DNA from: JBGCEZ01 sp045106735
GTDB lineage: Bacteria; Planctomycetota; Phycisphaerae; Phycisphaerales; SM1A02
Direction: 5' to 3'
NCBI GenBank assembly: GCA_045106735.1
Contig: JBGCEZ010000022.1
Span: 186,001 to 250,000, forward strand
DNA length: 64,000 nt
Position 1 is the stretch's first letter. Every line of letters begins with the position of its first letter. Both the position numbers and the translations under genes were made by a program. Below are positions 25,759 to 34,142 of this stretch, one piece after another. The notes below the pieces were generated by a model. The model was not told the DNA's origin, ran no database searches, and saw only the letters and a list, made by a program, of their open reading frames with translations.

Positions 25759-27408
25759 TCAGTCCGCCGCGAACGCTTCGGTCCGTTCTGCCCGAGCGTC
25801 GCCCGGCATCGCGGCCGGAAGCTTCGCCAGCGGCCCCAGGTGCGCCGCGAATCGCTCGCTCCGCTGGACGCTTCCCCGGTACAGCGGCCGGCGTACCTGG
25901 TCCACGCTGGCCGTCGTCTCGGTCCGCTTGACGGTGTGGAACTCGAGGCAGCGATCGTCCCAGGGCAAGCCGAGGAACGAGAGCACGCGCTGCCCCTGCC
26001 CGGGCAGATCCGCGACCAGGTCCTCGTACCGCACCTCGAGCCACGGATTCGGCAGCACGCCGGCCATGTGCTCGGCCAATCGATGCTGGGCCTGCCACCA
26101 CCGCACCAGATGCTCGCGGTCGCACGTGAACCCGCAACTGCCGCGAGGAAGCTGCTCCATGTAGCACGAGAGTGCCGTATCGCGCGGGGATCGCACGCAG
26201 TGGATGATTCTGGCCTCCGGCACCACGGCGGCAATCAGCTCCAGGCGGAAGAGGTTGAACAATTCCTTGTTCACCACCCGCTTCGCCGCCGGCGCCGCTC
26301 GCCGGATCCAGGCGAGCAAATCTCGCCGCAGTCCCTGGGTCGCCTCGGGCGTCAGATCGTCCAACAACTCAGGCATCGCCCGGTCTGATCCGAGCCGCTC
26401 AGCCAGCGGCGGCGACGGCACGAGATCAAGCGTTCCCGCCTCCCCGACCCCGTGCACCGCCGGGTGGGCGTGCAGGACGCGTTCGAGCAGCGTCGAGCCA
26501 CAGCGCGGCATGCCGACGATGAAGACCGGACGGTCGTCGCGCGTCTCCGGCCGCGGCATGCCCGCAAATCGCTCGGGGGTCGCCCGGGCGATGAGCGCGT
26601 CCACCGAGGCGTCCAAGACGTCCGGGTCAAAGTCTGGCGGGTCGAGTCGATTGGCCGACGTCGCCGCCGCGAACGCTCCGGCGTGGTCACCGGCAGCTTC
26701 GCGCGTGCGGGCCAACGCGTGGAGGATGGTTCGGCGGTCGCGCGGCGAGCCGGCGGCATCGCGGGCTGAGTCGCGGGCCGGGCGCGAGGCCGCATGTCGG
26801 GCCGGCTCGCTGGCCGGCTCGCTGGACGGACCGCTGGACGGATCGCTGGACGGATCGTCGGCCGCATTGCTGGAGGGATCGCTGGCCACCTCACCGACAA
26901 ACCTGGCCGCGATCGATTCGACCAACGTGTTCGCCTCGGCTCCGGTACGGGCACGAATGCGGGCCAGCGTCGCGGCGACTTCAAGTGGCGCCCGTTCCAC
27001 TCCGCCGGGCATGGCCGGGGCCAGCGCCGCTTCGGCCTTGGCCGGCTGGCCCAGCATCTCGTGGCACGACGCGAGCCCGGCCGCCGCTCCGGGGTCGGCC
27101 GGCGCATCGCGGCGCACGCGCTCAAATTGCCGCATGGCTTTCCGCGCCTCGCCCAACCGCACCAGCGTTCGCCCGAGATGGAGCCGCGCCCCAGCGTTGC
27201 GCGGCTGGCTGGCCACCGCCAGTTCCATCCACCGCGCGGCCCCCGGTAGGTCGCCGGCCGCCGCGCAGACATCGCCCAGCAGCATGCGGGCGGTGAAGTC
27301 GTCGCGGCGAATATCCAAGGCTTCGGCGGCCAACTGGCGGCACGCCGCGTGATCGCCGGCGGCCCAAGCGGACCGGGCGCGGGCCACGATGTCATCGATC
27401 GAACTCAT
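25759..27408 (-). CDS. TPR-containing sulfotransferase
   Basis: 549 residues. Residues about 1-150 form TPR-like helices (LAAEALDIRRDDFTARMLLG; ARLHLGRTLVRLGEARKAMR). A repetitive Ser/Pro/Glu/Asp/Ala linker follows (DPSSDPSSGPSSEPASEPA, about residues 200-240, from an imperfect 12-bp DNA repeat). The PAPS-dependent sulfotransferase domain then begins with the 5'-phosphosulfate-binding loop FIVGMPRCGSTLLERVL and has the 3'-phosphate-binding region ARIIHCVRSPRDTALSCYME and LEVRYEDLVADLPGQGQRVL. Such planctomycete enzymes are predicted to sulfate carbohydrates or proteins; the acceptor is unknown. ATG 27408 is chosen over an upstream non-ATG start. Confidence 0.88.
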   Translation of the reverse strand: MSSIDDIVARARSAWAAGDHAACRQLAAEALDIRRDDFTARMLLGDVCAAAGDLPGAARWMELAVASQPRNAGARLHLGRTLVRLGEARKAMRQFERVRRDAPADPGAAAGLASCHEMLGQPAKAEAALAPAMPGGVERAPLEVAATLARIRARTGAEANTLVESIAARFVGEVASDPSSNAADDPSSDPSSGPSSEPASEPARHAASRPARDSARDAAGSPRDRRTILHALARTREAAGDHAGAFAAATSANRLDPPDFDPDVLDASVDALIARATPERFAGMPRPETRDDRPVFIVGMPRCGSTLLERVLHAHPAVHGVGEAGTLDLVPSPPLAERLGSDRAMPELLDDLTPEATQGLRRDLLAWIRRAAPAAKRVVNKELFNLFRLELIAAVVPEARIIHCVRSPRDTALSCYMEQLPRGSCGFTCDREHLVRWWQAQHRLAEHMAGVLPNPWLEVRYEDLVADLPGQGQRVLSFLGLPWDDRCLEFHTVKRTETTASVDQVRRPLYRGSVQRSERFAAHLGPLAKLPAAMPGDARAERTEAFAAD

Positions 27409-27587
27409 GCCGGTCAGGGTACTGGACCACGGCGTCGTCGCCGGCACCAGCGACAGCGACAGCCACCGCCGCGCCGGCACAACGCAGGCCAGCCCCCCGG
27501 GACCGGGAGGCTGGCGTCAGGAAACTCAATTGGCGAGCCCGCCGCGTGGCGGGCAGACCGCTGGCCGCGCTCCGTTGCGACCAGCGA

Positions 27588-27782
27588 TCAACCTGCCGTA
27601 CGACCGTGGCCCCGGCGGTCCGCCCGGCCGATGACTTGCTCGACGACGGGCTCAATGACCTTCTCGACGACGGGCTCGGCGGCCGGCTCGATCACCGGTT
27701 CGAACGCTGGCTCGATCGCCGGCTCGATCGCCGGCTCGGTCGCCCGGCGTTCAACCGAGCCGGGGCCCAGACTCCAATCCAC
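27588..27782 (-). repeat. imperfect repeat encoding (E-P-x-x)n; possible small ORF
   Basis: The minus-strand frame reads TEPAIEPAIEPAFEPVIEPA followed by EPVVEKVIEPVVEQVI, from a 12/15-bp imperfect repeat, with GTG 27782 as a possible start. It lies just downstream of the exported repeat protein stop (27801) and has no recognisable domain. It may be a proline-rich peptide, a remnant, or noncoding repeat DNA. The rest of the 27409-27800 spacer holds a GC hairpin (27488-27515) and nothing else. Confidence 0.4.
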
Positions 27783-27800
27783 GGGGACGTCACCCGCGGG

Positions 27801-30563
27801 CTACGACCAGTTGCCGAGCACCAGCAGCAGGTCCACGATGTTCACCGTGTCGTCGTCGTTGACGTCTGCGATGCACTCGGCCGGGGGATCCGGACACATG
27901 CCGTAGTTGGCGAGCACCAGCAACGTGTCACTGAAACTCACGAACCCGTCGCCGTCGATGTCCATCGGAAGGATCTCGCAAACATCGGGGATGCCATTGC
28001 CGTCGCCATCGGGCCAGGTGCCGTCGGCGATGTCACAACTGTCGGGCACGCCGTTCTCGTCGCAGTCCTCTTCCGTCCCGAACTGAATCTCGATGAAGTC
28101 GGCGAAGCCGTCGCCGTCGCAGTCAGGATCGCAATCGTCGGGCACGCCGTTGCCGTTGAAGTCGGTGCTCGTTCCGTCAACGATGTCACACCCGTCGGGC
28201 ACGCCGTTGCCGTTGCAATCAAGATCGCACGGGTCGGGAATGCCGTTGCCGTCACAGTCTTCTTCGATGCCGTCGGCAATGTCGCAGACGTCGGGAATGC
28301 CGTTGCCGTTGCAGTCGTCGTCGCACCCGGACGTGCAATACCACGGCCCACCCGGCACGCTGCCGGCGAGGATCTGGCATTCGTCGGGCACGCCGTCTTG
28401 GTCACAGTCAGAGCTGAATCCGTCGGCAATGTCGAGACCATCGGGAATGTTGTTGTCGTTGCAATCTTCGCAGCTGTCAGGCACGCCGTTGAGGTCTTCG
28501 TCGTCCTCGGACCCACTGGCGATGTCGCACGAATCCGGAATGCCGTTGTTGTTGCAATCCGGATCGCAGTCTTCGAGGCAATAGAAGGGCCCGCCGGGAA
28601 TCTGTTCGTTCGGCACGATTTCACAGTCGTCGATGCGCCCGTTGCCGTTGCAGTCGATGCTGGGATCCACCGAAATTTCGATGAAGTCGGGGAACCCGTT
28701 CTCATTGCAATCCTGGCAGAAGTCGAGGATGCCGTCGCCATTCAGGTCAGGTCCGCCGGCGTCGATATCGCATTGATCGTCGATGCCGTTGCCATCGCAA
28801 TCATTGCAATCATCCGGAACACCGTCTTCATTGCAGTCGCCCGAGGCGCCGCTGGCGATGTCACATGTGTCCGGGATGCCGTTCTCATTGCAATCCGGCT
28901 CGAGCCCCAACTCGATGTCACATTCATCCAGGAGATCATTGCCGTTGCAATCCTCTCCCTCACCGTTCTTGATATCGATCGAGTCCGGAATGCCGTTGTT
29001 GTTGCAATCCTCGCACTCGTCGGGGATCCCGTTCTCATTGAGGTCGGCACTCACCGGGCCCGCAATATCACAGGAGTCGACCACCCCGTTGTCGTTGCAG
29101 TCGGCATCGCAGTCGTCGATGCAGAAGAACTCGCCCGGCTCACCGGCCGGCGAATCGAAGCGGATCTGGCACACATCGAGCACGCCGTCCTCGTCGCAGT
29201 CCAGATCAGGATCCTGATCGATCTCCAGGAAGTCGGCGATGAAGTTCTCGTTGCAGTCGTCGCAGAATTCGAACGTGGCGGTGAAGGCGTACGCGGCGCC
29301 CGCGTTGGGCCCGGCAACGTCGTCGTCATCGCCCCGGGCCCCGATGGCCACGACGTTGGCCGACACGTCCACCGCCGCCCCGAACGTCGCGTTCGCTTCG
29401 GCGTCGCGGGCGGTCAGGCGGCTTTCGGCCGCCGACCAGAAGCCGCCGGCCTCGCGGTAGAGGTACGCCGCACCGGCGTCGAGTCCAGCCGAATCGACTT
29501 GGGCCGCACCGACGATGACGATGTCGCCCGCGGGCGCGACGCCGACGTCGCGGCCGAATTGGTCATTCGGACTGCCGTCAACCGCCTGGAGTCGGGTCTC
29601 GAAGAACCACTGGCCGTCGTTGCGGAGAATGCTCACCGTGCCGGTATTGGTGCCGGTGTTGTCATCAAGCCACGCCCCAACCGCGAGAACATCGCCCCCA
29701 AGGGCGACCGAGTGACCGAAGTTGTCCCCGGAACCCGGCGTCTCGTCGGTGAGCAAGGGACCGCGTGCCCACACGCTCCCGTTGAACTGGAAGGTCGTGA
29801 CCGAGCCAGCGTTGTTCAGCGCGTCCACATCATCCAGCGGCGAGCCACCGACGATCGACGCGCCGCCCGTGGCGTCGACGTCCACGTCGACCGAGGAACC
29901 GAGTCGGTCCTGAGCCGATGGCGTTTCGGCCATCAAGCGTTGTGAGGGACCCCAGTTCACGCCGACTCGGCGCCAGACCAACACGGCGCCCTCGTCGGAC
30001 GCGGTGCCGTCGGCCCGCGGCGCACCGGCGACCACGAGGGTGTCGTCCACGGCCACGGATTGACCGACCTGTTCGCCGCTGCTGAAGTCAACGGCCAGGA
30101 GCTTGGTTTCGAACGTCCACTCGCCGCCCAGGAAGCGGTACACGTAGACGGCCCCAGCGTTCTCTGCGCCTTGATCGTGCAAGTACGCCCCGACGACGAG
30201 GATCGGACCGCCCGGGGCATCGGCATCGATGTCGACGGCCCAACCGAAGAGGTCGTTGGCCGACGGCGATGGCGGAACGATCTTGTCAAACTCCTCCCAG
30301 CCCAGCCCATTGTCCCGGAAGATGTAGGCCGATCCCCCCGACTCGAAGGGCGTATCGTCACGCGAAGCGCCGACCACCATCCACTCGCCGCTGACGGCGA
30401 TCGAGTCGCCGAACTGGTCGCCGTCGCCAGGATCCATCGGCAAGAGTTTCTGGAGTTGGCATTGAGCGGCCGCCGGAGCGGTCCAAGCCAGGGCCGCGGC
30501 GGCCGCCACGGGGGTGACTCGGCGCAAGAGGCCGGCGAACGAGCGGACGAGGGATCGGCGCAT
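27801..30563 (-). CDS. exported FG-GAP-like propeller protein with a long Ca-binding DCNxNGIPD repeat array
   Basis: 920 residues. There is a signal peptide (RRVTPVAAAAALAWTAPAAA, then Q). Residues about 40-430 carry repeats of the type DQFGDSIAVSGEWMVVGASR, repeated as DLFGWAVDID, DNFGHSVALG, DQFGRDVGVA and ATFGAAVDVS, which look like seven-bladed FG-GAP/integrin-like propeller blades. Residues about 435-860 contain some twenty-five D-C-N-x-N-G-(I/V)-P-D-x-C-D units, resembling thrombospondin-3 or EF-hand-like Ca loops, probably disulfide-stitched. The end is a dockerin-like pair (DIDGDGFVSFSDTLLVLANY; DVNDDDTVNIVDLLLVLGNW). Function unknown: secreted or surface structural and adhesive roles fit. 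ATG 30563 gives the best signal peptide. Confidence 0.8.
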   Translation of the reverse strand: MRRSLVRSFAGLLRRVTPVAAAAALAWTAPAAAQCQLQKLLPMDPGDGDQFGDSIAVSGEWMVVGASRDDTPFESGGSAYIFRDNGLGWEEFDKIVPPSPSANDLFGWAVDIDADAPGGPILVVGAYLHDQGAENAGAVYVYRFLGGEWTFETKLLAVDFSSGEQVGQSVAVDDTLVVAGAPRADGTASDEGAVLVWRRVGVNWGPSQRLMAETPSAQDRLGSSVDVDVDATGGASIVGGSPLDDVDALNNAGSVTTFQFNGSVWARGPLLTDETPGSGDNFGHSVALGGDVLAVGAWLDDNTGTNTGTVSILRNDGQWFFETRLQAVDGSPNDQFGRDVGVAPAGDIVIVGAAQVDSAGLDAGAAYLYREAGGFWSAAESRLTARDAEANATFGAAVDVSANVVAIGARGDDDDVAGPNAGAAYAFTATFEFCDDCNENFIADFLEIDQDPDLDCDEDGVLDVCQIRFDSPAGEPGEFFCIDDCDADCNDNGVVDSCDIAGPVSADLNENGIPDECEDCNNNGIPDSIDIKNGEGEDCNGNDLLDECDIELGLEPDCNENGIPDTCDIASGASGDCNEDGVPDDCNDCDGNGIDDQCDIDAGGPDLNGDGILDFCQDCNENGFPDFIEISVDPSIDCNGNGRIDDCEIVPNEQIPGGPFYCLEDCDPDCNNNGIPDSCDIASGSEDDEDLNGVPDSCEDCNDNNIPDGLDIADGFSSDCDQDGVPDECQILAGSVPGGPWYCTSGCDDDCNGNGIPDVCDIADGIEEDCDGNGIPDPCDLDCNGNGVPDGCDIVDGTSTDFNGNGVPDDCDPDCDGDGFADFIEIQFGTEEDCDENGVPDSCDIADGTWPDGDGNGIPDVCEILPMDIDGDGFVSFSDTLLVLANYGMCPDPPAECIADVNDDDTVNIVDLLLVLGNWS

Positions 30564-30934
30564 GCGTGGGGAACTCCGCGTTGGTGACGAAGTTCCGCAT
30601 CGGCCGACCGGCCGCCGGAGGATCAATTCCCGCGGGCTCCCGTCCCGACCGCCCGGGTCCGTGGCCCGCGCTGGCCCGCGCCTCGATGGCGCGGGGGCGC
30701 GACGAAGTGGACCGCCGATGCTCGGGCGGCCCTACACGACGGCAATGCAGCCCCGCGCGGGTCACGGACCGCAGCCGAGGGCGACCATTGCGCCGCGTCA
30801 CAAAGATGCCCACACGCCGCGGATCGTGTCCGATAAAAACCGACGTTGGATTGGGCACTGGCAGGAGCTCGGTGTGCGACCGGCGTGGGCGCACACCGTC
30901 AACCGGGCGACATGCCGGCCAGATCCGAGCAGGA

Positions 30935-31160
30935 TCCTGATCAGCGCCGACGCCAGTGCTGGAGCCGGAGCTAGCGCCAGTGCCAGAACCGGAGCCAACG
31001 CCGGACTCCGACTCCGATTCCGATCCCGGACCCGGACCCGAACGCGATTCCGATTCCAAGCCAGATCCCGAGCCCAAGCCCGATTCCGGCCACGATCCTG
31101 ACGAGACCCCCGCGTGCTCGTGGTGGCGGCGGCGGTGGCGGCGGCGGCGCTCGCGGGAAT
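30935..31160. repeat. hexamer-like low-complexity tract in a gene-poor spacer
   Basis: Within the gene-free stretch 30564-31196, positions 30935-31095 are an imperfect 6-bp GAxCCx/CCGATT-type repeat, and 31115-31160 is a (GGC)n-rich run. Depending on frame it would read as (SD)n(PE)n or (GIG)n, neither of which looks like a real protein. Nothing else was seen in the spacer. Confidence 0.75.
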
Positions 31161-31196
31161 GGCGGCCGCTGCGACTTGGACGCCCCGCGGCCTGAC

Positions 31197-31790
31197 TCAG
31201 TCCTCGCTGGCGGGCTGGGACACCTCGAAGAGCGCCAGGATCCGGGCAACGGCGTCGGCGAGTTCCGAGTACGTCGGCTTCTTCTCGAGGTACGCGTTGG
31301 CCCCGGCGGCCATGCAGCGGCGCACGCACTCGTCGTCAACGTCTCCCGACAACATCACGATCGGGGTCAGCTTTGTATCCGGCCGCTCGCGCAACTGCCG
31401 CAGCAGGTCCTCCCCGCTCACGCCCGGCAGGTGCTGGTCCAACAGAATCAGATCGGGGACGGAGTCGCCCGCTTCGGCCAGTCCGTCGAGCGTCGCGAGG
31501 GCGTCTTCGGCACTGTCCACGCGGTACATCGTGTCGACTTGACGTTCGCTCATGGCCAGCTCGACGATCTCCGCGTGCGCCTCGTCATCTTCAACGATGA
31601 GCACCGTCATCTGCCGGACGCCGCGCTGTGAATCGTCGAACACATCAAGTTCCTCGCGCACGACGGGAATCTCCTTTGGCGCATCAATCTCCAGCCGCAC
31701 TCGCTGGTTGCCGCGAATGGACCGGACCCGAACCGTGACGTGCCGGCCGATCCGCACCATGGCGCCGACCTTGCGTTCGATGATGAGCAT
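31197..31790 (-). CDS. CsrA domain fused to a response-regulator receiver domain
   Basis: 197 residues. Residues 1-49 are a full CsrA/RsmA RNA-binding domain: MLIIERKVGAMVRIG, VTVRVRSIRGNQRVRLEIDA, and PKEIPVVREEL with the RNA-contacting Arg at position 45. After a 10-residue linker, residues 61-190 are a receiver domain: acidic pocket D68/D69 (LIVEDDEAH), phospho-acceptor D118 (LILLDQHLPG), S148 (MLSGD) and K170 (YLEKKP); the sequence is of the Rcp1 type usually paired with phytochrome-like kinases. A histidine kinase gene lies 296 nt upstream on the same strand and is the obvious partner. There is no stop between the domains, although M61 could serve as an internal start. The inferred role is phosphorylation-controlled mRNA binding. 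This architecture is not one I recognise as described. Confidence 0.85.
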   Translation of the reverse strand: MLIIERKVGAMVRIGRHVTVRVRSIRGNQRVRLEIDAPKEIPVVREELDVFDDSQRGVRQMTVLIVEDDEAHAEIVELAMSERQVDTMYRVDSAEDALATLDGLAEAGDSVPDLILLDQHLPGVSGEDLLRQLRERPDTKLTPIVMLSGDVDDECVRRCMAAGANAYLEKKPTYSELADAVARILALFEVSQPASED

Positions 31791-32086
31791 GCGTGCCTCG
31801 ACGATGGAGAAGTGCGGAGAATGATCGGCGAGCGGCCCACGCCGCCGTGTCCCCAGGCCGAGCCGAGAACCATGCCGGGTTGAGAATAGTCTGACCCGGT
31901 CGACCCGTCATCTTCCGGGAGCGACCGCGAGCTCAAGGCCAGACGCCGGTTGTCACCTGCCGTACGTCGCTTGGCCGCCCGCATCCCCCGCTGACCGCGC
32001 GCCCACTGACCGCGCGATCACGCACCGCGAGCCCGCTCACCGTCCGCCCGCGCTCAACCGCCCCCGCCCGGCTGCCCGCGCCCGGC

Positions 32087-34012
32087 TCAGCCATTCGGCA
32101 AGCGATCGCCCACGGCGGTGCTCGCCGCGTCGTTGCCGTCCGTTGGAACGCCACGATCCGGGAGCATGATCCGGAACGTTGTTCCACGCGAGGCGCCAGC
32201 GAGCACTTCGATGGTGCCGCGGTGCCGCTCGATCATCCGCCGACAGACTGCCAGCCCGACTCCGGTCCCTTCTTGATCCCGCGTCTCCTTCAGACGCTGG
32301 AAGATCTCGAAGATTCGCTCGCGTTCGCCTTCCGGCACGCCGATTCCGTTGTCCACGACGTCGATCAGCCACCCGCGTTCGCTCTGTTCGGCGCGCACCA
32401 CGATCTCGGGGCGCTCTTCGCCGCGGAACTTCAGCGCATTGCCGATCAAGTTCTGCATGATCTGGACCATCTGCGAACGGTCCACCAACAAGAACGGCAG
32501 GCCCCCGGCGACGATGGAGCCGCCGGACGCTTCGAGCGTCGGCCGGAACGTTTCGATCACTTCTTGAATCACATCGTCGAGGCCGACGCGTTCGGGATGA
32601 ATCGGCTGCGACCCCGCCCGGGCGTACGCCAACATGTCTTGCAGCAGCCGTTGCATGCGGATGGCGCCGTCGACCGCCCGCCCCAGGTACCGACGCCCCG
32701 ATTCATTGAGCGACGCGCCGTAGCGCTCGTCGATCAAGGAGAGGTAGCTCGAGATCGTCCGCAGCGGCTCGCGAAGGTCGTGGGAGGCCACCGACGTGAA
32801 GTGTTCGAGTTGCTCGATCGTGCGGCGCAACTCATCGAGGGTTTGCTGCTGTTCGGTTTCGTCGACAAGCATGCCGATCAAGCGACCGGGGCTCGATTCA
32901 TTTCGCACCAATCCTGATTCGCGAACGTGCCGAATGACGCCGTCCGCATCGCGCACGCGGTATCGCACCGTATACGCGTTCCGACCCGAAAGGGCGTCGG
33001 CAATGCGCATGCCAAGGTCGCCGCGGTCGTCGGCGATGACATTGGCATGCAGCGCGTTCAAGCTTTCGACGGTGGCTGGCAGGCCGCCCAGCAAGCTCGA
33101 CGCGACAGGATCAGGACGAATCGTGCCCGCTCGCAGATCGCGTACATAGCAACCGATCCGTCCCGCTTCGATCACCATTCGGAGGGTTTCATCGTGCTCG
33201 CGCACCATGCGCAGACGATCGTGCTCGACGGTTCGATCCATGCAGACGCCGACCATGCCGATCGCGCCGTCTTCGTCGACCGCGGTCGCCACCGCGTGCA
33301 CTTCGAGCACCCGCCGGGCCGAGCCCGTTTCGACGGGGACCTCGATCGCCAATCGTCGGCCGGTGGCCGCCGTGAGCTGGAACGCCTTGGCCACTCGGTT
33401 CCGAGCGTCGAACGCGACATGGTCCAGCAAGTCGTTGATCGATGTCACCGAAAGCGCGTCACGAAAGTCAGCCAGGCGCTCGGCCGTCTGATCCCACGAG
33501 ACGTCCCCGCGCGATCGGTCCCAGCTCCAGGTGCCAGCTTGCACGGCGTCCAAGGCAAGTTGCAGGTGCGCGTCATGGCGTCGCAATGCACCGAACGTCT
33601 GCGCCCCGGCCACGTCAATGTCCGTGCGGACGATCATGCCGGAGATGGCCCCGCCGTTGCGCCACGGACGTGCTTCCCACTGGGTGGGCGAGCCGGATCC
33701 CGATGCCTCACCGTCAGAAACCAAGGTCGAGCCGGACAGGACGTCGTCGCGCATCGCCGCCCAGGACCGACCGGCCGCCGGAAGCAAATCGTCGGCACTG
33801 CGGCCGACCGGATCGCCGGCACCCTCGTTCTCGCGGGCCCACTCGGGGCTCGCCCAGACGCACGCCCCGCTCGCGTCGAAGACCAGTATCGCAACGGGAA
33901 CCTGCATCGCCAGCTCGCCGAAATCGACGACCGGACTGGCCGATGGACCGGCCGATGGACCGGCCTTCGGCGGGAAGGCGGGGCGACCAGAATGGGTGGA
34001 TGCGTCGGACAT
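32087..34012 (-). CDS. three-PAS sensor histidine kinase (phytochrome-type HisKA core)
   Basis: 641 residues, no membrane segment. PAS-like domains lie at about 33-135, 145-262 (WSWDRSRGDVSWDQTAERL) and 275-388 (RIGCYVRDLRAGTIRPDPVA). HisKA has H411 in TSVASHDLREPLRTISSYL, the form seen in Cph1-like and light- or redox-sensing kinases. HATPase motifs: NLIGNALKFRG, VDNGIGVPEGE, QEGTGVGLAVC. The ligands and signals are unknown. The downstream gene encodes a CsrA-receiver fusion whose receiver is of the matching Rcp1 type. ATG 34012 follows an AGGTGG ribosome-binding site. The 296-nt gap to the fusion gene is GC-rich repeat-like DNA without another gene. Confidence 0.88.
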   Translation of the reverse strand: MSDASTHSGRPAFPPKAGPSAGPSASPVVDFGELAMQVPVAILVFDASGACVWASPEWARENEGAGDPVGRSADDLLPAAGRSWAAMRDDVLSGSTLVSDGEASGSGSPTQWEARPWRNGGAISGMIVRTDIDVAGAQTFGALRRHDAHLQLALDAVQAGTWSWDRSRGDVSWDQTAERLADFRDALSVTSINDLLDHVAFDARNRVAKAFQLTAATGRRLAIEVPVETGSARRVLEVHAVATAVDEDGAIGMVGVCMDRTVEHDRLRMVREHDETLRMVIEAGRIGCYVRDLRAGTIRPDPVASSLLGGLPATVESLNALHANVIADDRGDLGMRIADALSGRNAYTVRYRVRDADGVIRHVRESGLVRNESSPGRLIGMLVDETEQQQTLDELRRTIEQLEHFTSVASHDLREPLRTISSYLSLIDERYGASLNESGRRYLGRAVDGAIRMQRLLQDMLAYARAGSQPIHPERVGLDDVIQEVIETFRPTLEASGGSIVAGGLPFLLVDRSQMVQIMQNLIGNALKFRGEERPEIVVRAEQSERGWLIDVVDNGIGVPEGERERIFEIFQRLKETRDQEGTGVGLAVCRRMIERHRGTIEVLAGASRGTTFRIMLPDRGVPTDGNDAASTAVGDRLPNG

Positions 34013-34070
34013 CGGCCACCTTTCTACCCGATCCACGCGTGGCCGACGGATTCCGCTCCCGGCCGCAATG

Positions 34071-34106
34071 AAAACGCGGGCGGGCCTCGCGAAGAAGCCC
34101 GCCCGC
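34071..34106 (-). terminator. Rho-independent terminator after the subtilase gene
   Basis: On the minus strand, a 10-bp perfect stem (GCGGGCGGGC with GCCCGCCCGC; 34106-34097 and 34085-34076) is followed by a run of four Ts (34074-34071). Confidence 0.85.
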
Positions 34107-34142
34107 GGCGGTGATCTCAGGATGGGACCTGGCCGGTCCGGA

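Noticed and set aside
27546..29945. 799-residue plus-strand ORF opposite the Ca-repeat protein
   Set aside because: It mirrors the minus-strand repeat gene, whose repeats, signal peptide and dockerin-like end are clear. The plus translation is a repetitive V/A/G/I pattern expected from the complement of DCNxNG codons.
30956..31195. Plus-strand ORF encoding (SD)n(PE)n
   Set aside because: It is made by a hexamer-like DNA repeat followed by Arg/Trp runs; no ribosome-binding site, domain or neighbouring context supports it.
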